From: an uncultured Planctomycetaceae bacterium
GTDB lineage: Bacteria; Planctomycetota; Planctomycetia; Pirellulales; Pirellulaceae
Length of the DNA: 64,000 nucleotides
Direction: 5' to 3'
Assembly (NCBI GenBank): GCA_937862885.1
Contig: CALMEE010000061.1
Coordinates: forward strand, 49,288 to 113,287
In this document: positions 56,768-64,000 of the stretch, piece after piece
Layout: each line of letters begins with the position of its first letter
How positions within the stretch are numbered: position 1 is the first letter of the stretch
Notes under the pieces: generated by a model
Told to the model about the DNA's origin: nothing
Database searches by the model: none
What the model saw: only the letters and a program-made list of their open reading frames with translations
Made by a program: the position numbers and the translations under genes

Positions 56768-59700
56768 ATGATTCAATCGATTGTCAAGTTCTGTATTCGC
56801 GAGCGACTTGTTGTCATGCTGGTGGCTATTTTGGTCGTTGTTGCCGGCTGGTTCGCAACAACCTCTGTGCCCCTCGATGCAATTCCCAATGTGGGCGACA
56901 ATCAAGTGATTGTTCTGGCGGACTGGCCAGGGCAGTCTCCTAAGGATGTAGAAGATCAACTGACCTATCCGTTATCAGTCACGCTGCAATCCGTGCCCGG
57001 GGCGAAGAGCGTGCGCGGGCGAAGCATGTTTGGATTCAGTTTCGTCCAAGTTACGTTTGATGATTCTGTCGATTTCTATTGGGCCCGAGCGCGGGTTGTC
57101 GAGCAATTGCTTTCGCTGCCCGCTGGCAAAATTCCCAAGGGTGTGACGCCTGTACTCTCGCCAGATGCAACGGCCCTGGGGCAAATCTTATACTACGCCT
57201 TGGAGGGGCCTGAGGGTACCGATCTTGCTGATCTCCGATCCCTCCAAGACTACGTGATCAAATTGGCGCTTGAATCAGTGGACGGTGTCGCTGAAGTTGC
57301 TTCCATTGGTGGATACGTTCGCCAGTATCAAGTCGAAGTGGACCCTGATCTTTTGCGTTACCACAATGTGCAATTGCGCGAACTAATGGATGCGGTGCAG
57401 GCCGCCAATGTAGAAGTCGGCGCGAAAACAGTCGAGACGTCGGGCATGGAATACTTGGTCCGCGGAAAAGGATTTCTGGGTTCAGGCAAGACGATCGACG
57501 AAACGATCGAGCAGTTGGAAAACACAGTTGTCGTCACGCGTGATGGAATTCCCATTCGCGTGGCAGATCTCGCTTCAGTGCAAACTGGCCCAGCAGATCG
57601 CCAAGGCGCCCTTGATTTAAACGGCTCTGAAACCGTTGGTGGCATCGTGGTCATGCGATATCGCCAAAACCCGCGAGACGTGATCAAACGTGTCCAGGAA
57701 AAAATTGCGTCATTGGAGCCGGAATTGAGGGGTGTCAGTATTCGCACCGTCTATGATCGCATGGAACTGATCGAAGAGACTGTGGAAACACTCAGCCAGG
57801 CATTGTTCGAAGAGACTCTGATTACTATTGCCGTCGTAACCTTGTTTCTCTTACATTTTCGCTCAAGCATGATTGTGGCTGTCGCGCTCCCCTTGGCAGT
57901 CTTGATGTCCTTCATCGCGATGAAAATCTTCGATGTGGATGCGAATATCATGTCGCTCGCCGGCATTGCCATTGCGATCGGCACGATGATCGACATGGCA
58001 ATCATCATTCTAGAAAACATTTACGATCATCTTGCGGAATGGGAGAAAGATCGGCCGCCACACAAACAGCTCGATTCGGTTGCCGAACGCCAACGGATCG
58101 AGATCATCACGCATGCAGCCGGCGAAGTCGCCCCGGCCGTCGTGACGGCTGTGAGCACCACACTTGTCAGCTTTCTACCTGTTTTTTTTCTAACAGGCAG
58201 AGATGCCAAATTATTTACGCCCTTGGCGTGGACAAAATCGTATGCCATTGTTGCGAGTTTAATCGTGGCGATTACGCTTGTACCTGCGTTTTCGCGATTA
58301 CTTCTTCGCAATGGACGCGGTACAAAAATATCCGCAACAATGAGTGCTTTCGGGGTCGCGGTGCTGGCCGGACTGTCTTGCTATTTTATGTGGGGGCATC
58401 ATACGTTGGATTGGCTGGATAACATCAGCCGCCGCTTCGAATGGGGATGGGAAATTGGCACCGCTCGGGACGCCGAGCACACCGGTCCGTCGTGGGCTCT
58501 ACTTGGAACAACTCTCCTCGCGATATTCGTGGGAGCTGGTTTCGGATGGGCTTTAAAGCGTGAGAGAATCCGTCCAATTGACGAGAATCCAGTTAGCCGA
58601 TTTGTCCGCTGGCTTTACGCCGCTCGACTACGCGCGGCCATTCGCCGCAAAATGTTAATGCTGTCGTTTCCGCTGGTTATTGTGTTCATCGGTTTCGGTG
58701 CGTGGATTGGGTTTCCGAGACTCCTCGAACCTATCGAAAGACTGGCACGTGTGTGCGGCGCTGAGCTAAACGATGTGCCTGGTTATGTTTCCGCTAAACA
58801 CCTGTTTGTTGGGCTAGTATCCGATGACTGGATCGCGCTCGACGAGGGAAGTTGGTTTTACATGCCCAGCCTTTATCCCGCCGCCAGTTTCTCTCAGTCG
58901 ATGGAAGTTTTGCAGACCCAGGGAGCAATGTTGCGCGAGATTCCGGAAGTCGCCGATGTCCTTGGCAAAATTGGTCGAGCGGAGTCTGCATTGGATCCGG
59001 CTCCAGTCACGATGATCGAGACGTACGTTATGCTCAAACCTCGCGCGGAATGGCGTAAAGGAATCACGCCCAAGATGATTTGGGATGAAGTCAACGCCGT
59101 TGCAACATTGCCTGGAGTCACACTTGCTTCGCCTTTGCAGCCAATCGAAGGCCGTGTAGTGATGCTGGCCAGTGGTATCAAAGCGTCCATGGCAATTCGC
59201 GTCTATGGCGACTCATTGTCTGGCCTCGCTGTGGCATCGACTCGAGTTGCCGAACAGCTTCGACAAAACCCTTTGGTCGACGAACGGACCGTCAACCCAG
59301 ATATCGTTTTGGGCAAGCCATATTTTGAATTCGAAGTCGACCGCGAAGAGTCAGCGCGTTCCGGAATGAGTACCATGATGGTCAATGAAATTGTTTCCGC
59401 AGGTTTAGGTGGTGTCGAAATTACCAACACGGTCGAAGGTCGCGAACGCTATCCGGTCCAAGTTCGTTTCCGTCGTGAAATTCGCGAAGACATCGACCAG
59501 TTGTCAAGGATTGCGGTCGTCACGCCTTCTGGGAACGTAGTCCCGCTCGGGCGGTTAGCATCAATCCAAACTTCGTGGGGCCCAGGCATGATCTCAAGCG
59601 AGGATTCGCGGCTCGTTGCACATGTAATGTTCTCTCCCTCAGGAATGCGCGGCGACATCGAAACTGTAGAAGGTGTTATGGAATCGTTGCTGCGCGCCCG

Positions 59701-60436
59701 TGTTAGCGGAGAACTCGAATTTCCAGCGGGCAACTTCGAAATGGTTCCCGTCGGCTCTTTCGAAAATCAAGTAAAATCGAATCAGCGGCTTGCCTGGTTG
59801 GGTCCGCTGCTGAATCTTGATTATCCAAAGCAATTGAAAACATTGGGCGATTGGTTCGCTTGGCTACTTCATTGGACACCGCTAGGATTGGTTCCTCTGG
59901 CGATTCTAATCAACTACTTCTTGCTCTACCTCAGTTTTCGAAATGTCTCGATTGCGCTAACCGTATTTACGGGGATTCCAGTTGCGTTTGCGGGAGGTAT
60001 GATCGCTGTTGCGATTGCCGGAATCGAGGTGAATACGGCGATTTGGATTGGCTTTATTGCCTTGTTCGGAATTGCCGTCGACGATGGAGTTGTCATGGCC
60101 ACATACATCCAACAATTATTAAAGCGGAACCGTCCCGCAAGCATTGCAGAATTACGCAATACGGTCTATACCGCTGGGATGAAACGGGTGCGACCTTGTT
60201 TGATGACGACCGTCACGACTTTGGTTGCACTCGTTCCGGTCTTGATTTCAGACGGGCGAGGGGCTGACGTTGCGCGTGCCATGGCGATTCCAGTATTCGG
60301 CGGCATGTTGGTTGAACCTTTCTCCTCATTTGTCGTGCCAACCATTTACTGTTGGATTGCCGAACTCAAAATGAAACTAGGAATCTCTTTGTTTGATGAG
60401 GACCGTGATCCGATTATTTGCGAGGAGAATGAGTAG
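56768..60436 (+). CDS. cusA: CusA/CzcA family RND heavy-metal efflux pump
   Basis: 1222 residues, longer than the usual 1040-1050. It extrudes metal ions using the proton gradient. The N-terminus IVKFCIRERLVVMLVAILVVVAGW, GVKTVRG-like VPGAKSVRGRSMFG and the heavy-metal branch motif in the second periplasmic domain (LDPAPVTMIETYVMLKP) identify it as HME-RND. The proton relay helix is GIAIAIGTMIDMAIIILEN. Extra sequence inserted around 520-630 adds two hydrophobic helices, and a further insertion near 1010-1045 carries a short hydrophobic stretch. Copper or silver is the likely substrate by company with Cys-rich proteins; cobalt-zinc cannot be excluded. Confidence 0.94.
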   Translation: MIQSIVKFCIRERLVVMLVAILVVVAGWFATTSVPLDAIPNVGDNQVIVLADWPGQSPKDVEDQLTYPLSVTLQSVPGAKSVRGRSMFGFSFVQVTFDDSVDFYWARARVVEQLLSLPAGKIPKGVTPVLSPDATALGQILYYALEGPEGTDLADLRSLQDYVIKLALESVDGVAEVASIGGYVRQYQVEVDPDLLRYHNVQLRELMDAVQAANVEVGAKTVETSGMEYLVRGKGFLGSGKTIDETIEQLENTVVVTRDGIPIRVADLASVQTGPADRQGALDLNGSETVGGIVVMRYRQNPRDVIKRVQEKIASLEPELRGVSIRTVYDRMELIEETVETLSQALFEETLITIAVVTLFLLHFRSSMIVAVALPLAVLMSFIAMKIFDVDANIMSLAGIAIAIGTMIDMAIIILENIYDHLAEWEKDRPPHKQLDSVAERQRIEIITHAAGEVAPAVVTAVSTTLVSFLPVFFLTGRDAKLFTPLAWTKSYAIVASLIVAITLVPAFSRLLLRNGRGTKISATMSAFGVAVLAGLSCYFMWGHHTLDWLDNISRRFEWGWEIGTARDAEHTGPSWALLGTTLLAIFVGAGFGWALKRERIRPIDENPVSRFVRWLYAARLRAAIRRKMLMLSFPLVIVFIGFGAWIGFPRLLEPIERLARVCGAELNDVPGYVSAKHLFVGLVSDDWIALDEGSWFYMPSLYPAASFSQSMEVLQTQGAMLREIPEVADVLGKIGRAESALDPAPVTMIETYVMLKPRAEWRKGITPKMIWDEVNAVATLPGVTLASPLQPIEGRVVMLASGIKASMAIRVYGDSLSGLAVASTRVAEQLRQNPLVDERTVNPDIVLGKPYFEFEVDREESARSGMSTMMVNEIVSAGLGGVEITNTVEGRERYPVQVRFRREIREDIDQLSRIAVVTPSGNVVPLGRLASIQTSWGPGMISSEDSRLVAHVMFSPSGMRGDIETVEGVMESLLRARVSGELEFPAGNFEMVPVGSFENQVKSNQRLAWLGPLLNLDYPKQLKTLGDWFAWLLHWTPLGLVPLAILINYFLLYLSFRNVSIALTVFTGIPVAFAGGMIAVAIAGIEVNTAIWIGFIALFGIAVDDGVVMATYIQQLLKRNRPASIAELRNTVYTAGMKRVRPCLMTTVTTLVALVPVLISDGRGADVARAMAIPVFGGMLVEPFSSFVVPTIYCWIAELKMKLGISLFDEDRDPIICEENE

Positions 60437-60506
60437 TTGGGTATGTATCAATTTTTAACAGGCCGGTACACGGTGCAGGTCGAAATAGAAATAAGGAGTT
60501 GAACTG

Positions 60507-61358
60507 ATGAAGTTGATTACATTCGTAGGTTGTTTAATATCTTTAGCGAAACTTGGGCTTGCGCAGGAGACTGTTCAAAAATGGTCGGAATGGGACCAGT
60601 TGCAGATGACCGTTCAACAGATCTGCCCGGTTTCGGGGAAACCGGTCCAAGCAAATGCTCATCCGTTTAAAGTGCTCGTGGGAGAGCAAGTTGCTTTCCT
60701 CTGTTGCAGCGATTGCAAAGACAAACGAATTGACGCGAAATATTGGGACGTAGTTCAATCAAATATCGCTCATGCTCAGGCCAATTGTCCAATCATGGGG
60801 GCACCCGTCGATTCGTCCATGCAATCGGTAATTGTTCGCGGTCAACGAATTTTCGTTTGCTGTCCCCCCTGCATCCCAAAAATCGAAGCAAGCCATGAAT
60901 CGACATTGGAAACAATCGCAGCCAACTACGTCAGTTACGCAGCGAAGCTTGCTGAACATGATAACGAAGCCTTGTATGCACGAGTTCAAGATATCTGTCC
61001 AGTTACTGGCAAGCAACTCGAAGTGCAACAACAGTTGATCAAGTCTGACATCGATGGGGAATCGGTCTTTCTCTGCTCTCAAGATTGTCAAGAACAGAAA
61101 CCCAATTCAGAGTACTGGCAGGTGGTTCAAAAAAACTTGGCGAAAGCACAGGGAATTTGTCCCGTCATGCGCCACCCAGTTGACGAGACTATGACGTCGA
61201 CGGTCGTGAATGGTCGGCGGATTTTCGTTTGTTGTCCGCCCTGTATTGAAAAGATCGAGTCCGAACCAGATCGTTACCGCGGGATCGTTGACGCTCAGTT
61301 ATCAAAATGGCTGGAGGAAAACAAGTCGCAGCATGGGAACGAGCGTCAGTCAAATTAG
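60507..61358 (+). CDS. Periplasmic protein with four tandem CP...CCxxC metal-binding domains
   Basis: 283 residues with a signal peptide (FVGCLISLAKLGLAQ). Four repeats of about 50-60 residues each start with a CPVSG, CPIMG, CPVTG or CPVM segment (Cys 40, 94, 164, 218) and end with a CCSDC, CCPPC, CSQDC or CCPPC group (66-70, 118-122, 190-194, 242-246). The third repeat has Ser for the second Cys. The unit resembles YHS/TRASH-like metal domains and is nearly the same as the adaptor's C-terminal domain. An AAGGAG binding site sits nine bases before the ATG. It likely buffers or hands copper-type ions to the efflux complex. Confidence 0.8.
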   Translation: MKLITFVGCLISLAKLGLAQETVQKWSEWDQLQMTVQQICPVSGKPVQANAHPFKVLVGEQVAFLCCSDCKDKRIDAKYWDVVQSNIAHAQANCPIMGAPVDSSMQSVIVRGQRIFVCCPPCIPKIEASHESTLETIAANYVSYAAKLAEHDNEALYARVQDICPVTGKQLEVQQQLIKSDIDGESVFLCSQDCQEQKPNSEYWQVVQKNLAKAQGICPVMRHPVDETMTSTVVNGRRIFVCCPPCIEKIESEPDRYRGIVDAQLSKWLEENKSQHGNERQSN

Positions 61359-61474
61359 TGGGGGAAATCAGTCTTTTGCTGTGCATTGCCGAGTCGGACA
61401 GCGGTACTTGCATTCGCTATGGTTCAACGGGCATTCCAACTTTGATGTTTCGTCTCGGAACCTTCGCCTGATAT

Positions 61475-61699
61475 CTACCAACTCATACCTCGCGATTTTG
61501 TGCCATCTAGGTTAAGCGGACGGTCGCCCGTGCGAATGCGTTCTGAGTTTGGATTGTTGAAACCATATCCCTGGTGCCACAGTTGTTCCAGACCCACTTG
61601 CTGGTCCGATTTGAACCAAGGAAATTCGAGAATCCCAGAACGACATCCGCTAACAACAACCGTCAATAAACCGATGGCTAAAATTCTCCGCAGCACCAT
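61475..61699 (-). CDS. Small lipoprotein, function unknown
   Basis: 74 residues. A lipoprotein signal (ILAIGLLTVVVSGCRS) is followed by a short hydrophilic body with YGFNNPNSERIRTGDRPLN. Short lipoproteins of this kind are frequent in planctomycetes. It is convergent with the four-domain metal protein. No domain recognised. Confidence 0.7.
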   Translation of the reverse strand: MVLRRILAIGLLTVVVSGCRSGILEFPWFKSDQQVGLEQLWHQGYGFNNPNSERIRTGDRPLNLDGTKSRGMSW

Positions 61700-62262
61700 A
61701 CGCTCTTCACCCTAACAGCCGTCGGATGTTCAACAAACCGCTGGATCTTGAACAATAAACGGTCCAGAAAAAACAATGATCTGAAATGTACTGTCGATTT
61801 TAAGTAGCAGAATAGTTACACGAAGGACAAGTGCAAGCTCACTGCAAAACAGTGGATGCTATCACGCATTGTTCATGGTGTTCGCGGAATAATTGACTCA
61901 ATGCGGTGCGAAAACGACTAATCTAAGGATCTTTCAGAAAAGACCTACAAATGTTCAGATTTGAGAATCGATTACCAAAAGACTTGTTTCCACGGAATTC
62001 GCGTTTGAGTTGCCAACGTTGTCACTACGCCTAGCTGATGGATCTGGCAGGTATGCCAAAAGTGTTTGTGGCGACGATAACTAGTTTTGATTGGATAACT
62101 AGGTTTGATTGGCAAGATGGAAGCCTATTCGTATCCTGTAGCGAAGCGATGAGCGACATCCTCGAACGATTGGCATACTCGACTTGCGGCCCCCTGCTGA
62201 CACGATGAGGGTCCATCCTTTAGAATTGGCCATCAGAAGTTTTAGCCCACAGGAGCCGATCA
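61700..62262. other. Intergenic region before asnB with an 18-bp tandem repeat
   Basis: 563 bases with no gene recognised. The repeat at 62076-62111 is listed separately. An AGGAG ribosome binding site lies just before asnB. Confidence 0.4.
62076..62111. repeat. 18-bp tandem duplication
   Basis: GATAACTAGTTTTGATTG is followed directly by GATAACTAGGTTTGATTG, one mismatch in 18. It lies about 150 bases upstream of asnB and could be a doubled protein-binding site or a replication-slippage product. Confidence 0.7.
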
Positions 62263-63927
62263 ATGTGTGGAATTGTTGCCGCGTTCGAATTGCGAAGAAG
62301 CGTGGATACGCTGCGCCCGGTCGTTTTGGAAATGGCGCGGAAAATTCGGCATCGCGGCCCGGACTGGTCAGGTAATTTTTGTGCAGGAAATGCCATTTTG
62401 GCTCACGAGCGATTGGCAATCGTTGATCCTGCTTCAGGCCGGCAACCACTGCTTAGCCCCGATGGCCAAGTGGCTTTGGCGGTTAACGGAGAAATCTACA
62501 ATCACCAAGAACTTCGAGCGCAATTGCCCAAGCCCTACCCGTTTCGCACGCAATCGGACTGCGAAATTATTTTAGCCCTGTACGAGTCGCGTGGTACCGA
62601 TTTCCTCGACTACCTCAATGGAATTTTTGCTTTCGCTCTCTACGATCAAGCTCGCAACCGCTACGTGATTGCCCGCGACCATATCGGCATCATTCCCCTC
62701 TATCTCGGCTGGGATATCCAAGGGACCCTATTTGTGGCGTCGGAATTGAAAGCCCTCGAAGGTGTCTGTAAAACCATCCAAGAGTTTCCGCCGGGGCATT
62801 ACTTGGACAGCGCGGTGGGATCGATGACTCGTTGGTACCATCGTGATTGGCAAGAGTTTGAAAACGTTCGTGAGCGTACCAGCGATTCGCAGCACTTGCG
62901 AGCTGTTTTGGAACAGTCCGTACATCGCCAATTGATGTCTGACGTCCCGTATGGCGTATTGTTGTCGGGTGGACTCGATTCCTCGATCATATCGGCGGTG
63001 GCCAAAAAGTTTGCTGCCAAAAGAATTGAAACGGGGGACAGGCAGCAAGCGTGGTATCCGACGTTGCATAGTTTTGCCGTGGGCCTCGATGGCTCTCCCG
63101 ATCTGGCAGCGGCACGTACGGTGGCCGAACACATCGGGTCGGTGCACCACGAAATCCACTTTACCGTTCAAGAGGGTTTAGATGCTCTCCGAGACGTGAT
63201 TTATCATCTGGAGACGTATGACGTCACGACGGTACGCGCCTCGACGCCCATGTACTTGTTGGCTCGCGTCATCAAATCGATGGGGATCAAAATGGTGTTG
63301 TCCGGTGAAGGCGCTGACGAGATTTTTGGCGGGTATTTGTACTTTCACAAAGCACCGCATGCCGAAGCGTTCCACGAAGAGACCGTACGTAAACTGAGCC
63401 GACTCAACCTCTACGATTGTTTGCGTGTCAACAAATCGTTAGCGGCCTGGGGTGTCGAGGGCCGCGTTCCATTTTTGGACAAGGAGTTTCTGGACACGGC
63501 AATGCGGTTGAACCCAGCTGACAAAATGCCGCGCGTGGATCGGATGGAAAAATGGATTCTGCGGAACGCATTTGCCGATTTGCTGCCCGACTCAGTCGTG
63601 TGGCGCCAGAAAGAACAATTTTCGGATGGGGTCGGCTACCGTTGGATCGATTCACTCAAGCAACTCGTTGCGGAAACTGTTACGGACAGCGATTTGGCCA
63701 ATGCTCACTTTCGATTCCCCATCAATCCGCCGCGTAGCAAAGAAGAATATTACTATCGAGCCATATTTCATGAGCACTTCCCGTCGGACGCAGCTGCCGC
63801 TTGTGTACCGTCGGTCCCTTCGGTCGCCTGCAGTAGTGCCGAAGCGTTGGCCTGGGACGCTTCGTTCCAAAATCTCAACGACCCCAGCGGCCGCGCCGTG
63901 AAGTCCGTCCATACTCAAGCCTATTAG
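62263..63927 (+). CDS. asnB: Asparagine synthase B, glutamine-hydrolysing
   Basis: 554 residues, the length of E. coli AsnB. It makes asparagine from aspartate, glutamine and ATP. Cys2 of MCGIVAAFEL is the glutaminase nucleophile; RHRGPDWSG, ALAVNGEIYNHQELR and the DCEIILALYE segment complete the amidotransferase domain. The synthetase PPi motif SGGLDSSIISAV and SGEGADEIFGGYLYFHKAP are present. ATG at 62263 with AGGAG upstream. It stands alone at the right edge of the window; only 73 unannotated bases follow. Confidence 0.98.
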   Translation: MCGIVAAFELRRSVDTLRPVVLEMARKIRHRGPDWSGNFCAGNAILAHERLAIVDPASGRQPLLSPDGQVALAVNGEIYNHQELRAQLPKPYPFRTQSDCEIILALYESRGTDFLDYLNGIFAFALYDQARNRYVIARDHIGIIPLYLGWDIQGTLFVASELKALEGVCKTIQEFPPGHYLDSAVGSMTRWYHRDWQEFENVRERTSDSQHLRAVLEQSVHRQLMSDVPYGVLLSGGLDSSIISAVAKKFAAKRIETGDRQQAWYPTLHSFAVGLDGSPDLAAARTVAEHIGSVHHEIHFTVQEGLDALRDVIYHLETYDVTTVRASTPMYLLARVIKSMGIKMVLSGEGADEIFGGYLYFHKAPHAEAFHEETVRKLSRLNLYDCLRVNKSLAAWGVEGRVPFLDKEFLDTAMRLNPADKMPRVDRMEKWILRNAFADLLPDSVVWRQKEQFSDGVGYRWIDSLKQLVAETVTDSDLANAHFRFPINPPRSKEEYYYRAIFHEHFPSDAAAACVPSVPSVACSSAEALAWDASFQNLNDPSGRAVKSVHTQAY

Positions 63928-64000
63928 GAACCAATCCGCTGCCGAGACCAGGGCCAGCGCATTTGAAAAATTGGTCTGATTATTGCATCGACAAATGAGA

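Overview
The window looks like a chromosomal segment of a planctomycete, probably Pirellulales-like. This is inferred from gene content, not from a marker phylogeny. Pointers are exported PQQ-propeller and ankyrin proteins, a stand-alone double-AP2 protein, a DUF3467 protein, a membrane-fused spermidine-synthase-like protein, a stand-alone SAM-hydroxide-adenosyltransferase C-terminal domain, a MotA/ExbB operon with two odd partner proteins, and a ribosomal cluster without L24 and L30. Base composition is moderate. I see no prophage, insertion sequence, CRISPR array, tRNA or rRNA.

Layout. 1-12.5 kb: a mixed housekeeping stretch with the tail of an acidic protein, a degenerate endonuclease III-like protein, YebC, a zinc-ribbon/TPR protein, a decayed gene, glycyl-tRNA synthetase, a spermidine-synthase-like membrane protein with a tiny membrane ORF ahead of it, a nitrilase, a SAM_HAT C-domain protein, an NrtR-like Nudix regulator and a double-AP2 protein. 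12.5-17.2 kb: a four-gene minus-strand operon encoding a MotA/ExbB-type proton channel and two membrane-anchored periplasmic partners. 17.28-17.38 kb: three hairpins ending in a plus-strand terminator, a candidate small RNA. 17.4-30.1 kb: a DUF4139 protein, an OleC-like ligase, an active/inactive M16 protease pair, an Ldh-type dehydrogenase plus pyrimidine phosphorylase operon, ComB, a DUF3467 protein and L-asparaginase.

30.1-42.3 kb: the S10-spc ribosomal cluster on the minus strand, in the order rpsJ, rplC, rplD, rplW, rplB, rpsS, rplV, rpsC, rplP, rpmC, rpsQ, rplN, rplE, rpsN, rpsH, rplF, rplR, rpsE, rplO, secY, then a terminator and adk. A good promoter lies upstream of rpsJ. rplX and rpmD are absent from their usual slots. 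42.3-52.1 kb: a chorismate-lyase-like protein, a QueC homologue without its zinc cysteines followed by a small coupled ORF, ThiC, an exported M1 peptidase, a cytosine deaminase and an ankyrin-PQQ protein.

52.4-61.4 kb: a heavy-metal (copper/silver type) RND efflux locus with a TolC-like lipoprotein, a Cys-rich secreted protein behind a strong promoter with palindromes, a CusB-like adaptor with metal-binding domains at both ends, a long CusA-like pump, and a periplasmic protein of four tandem CP...CCxxC domains related to the adaptor's C-terminus. The window closes with a small lipoprotein and asparagine synthase B.

The best candidates for undescribed biology are the stator-like operon (12480-17175) with the adjacent structured RNA, and the metal efflux locus with its tandem Cys domains. 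Several genes shorter than 60 codons were found by reading intergenic sequence; they are marked with lower confidence.
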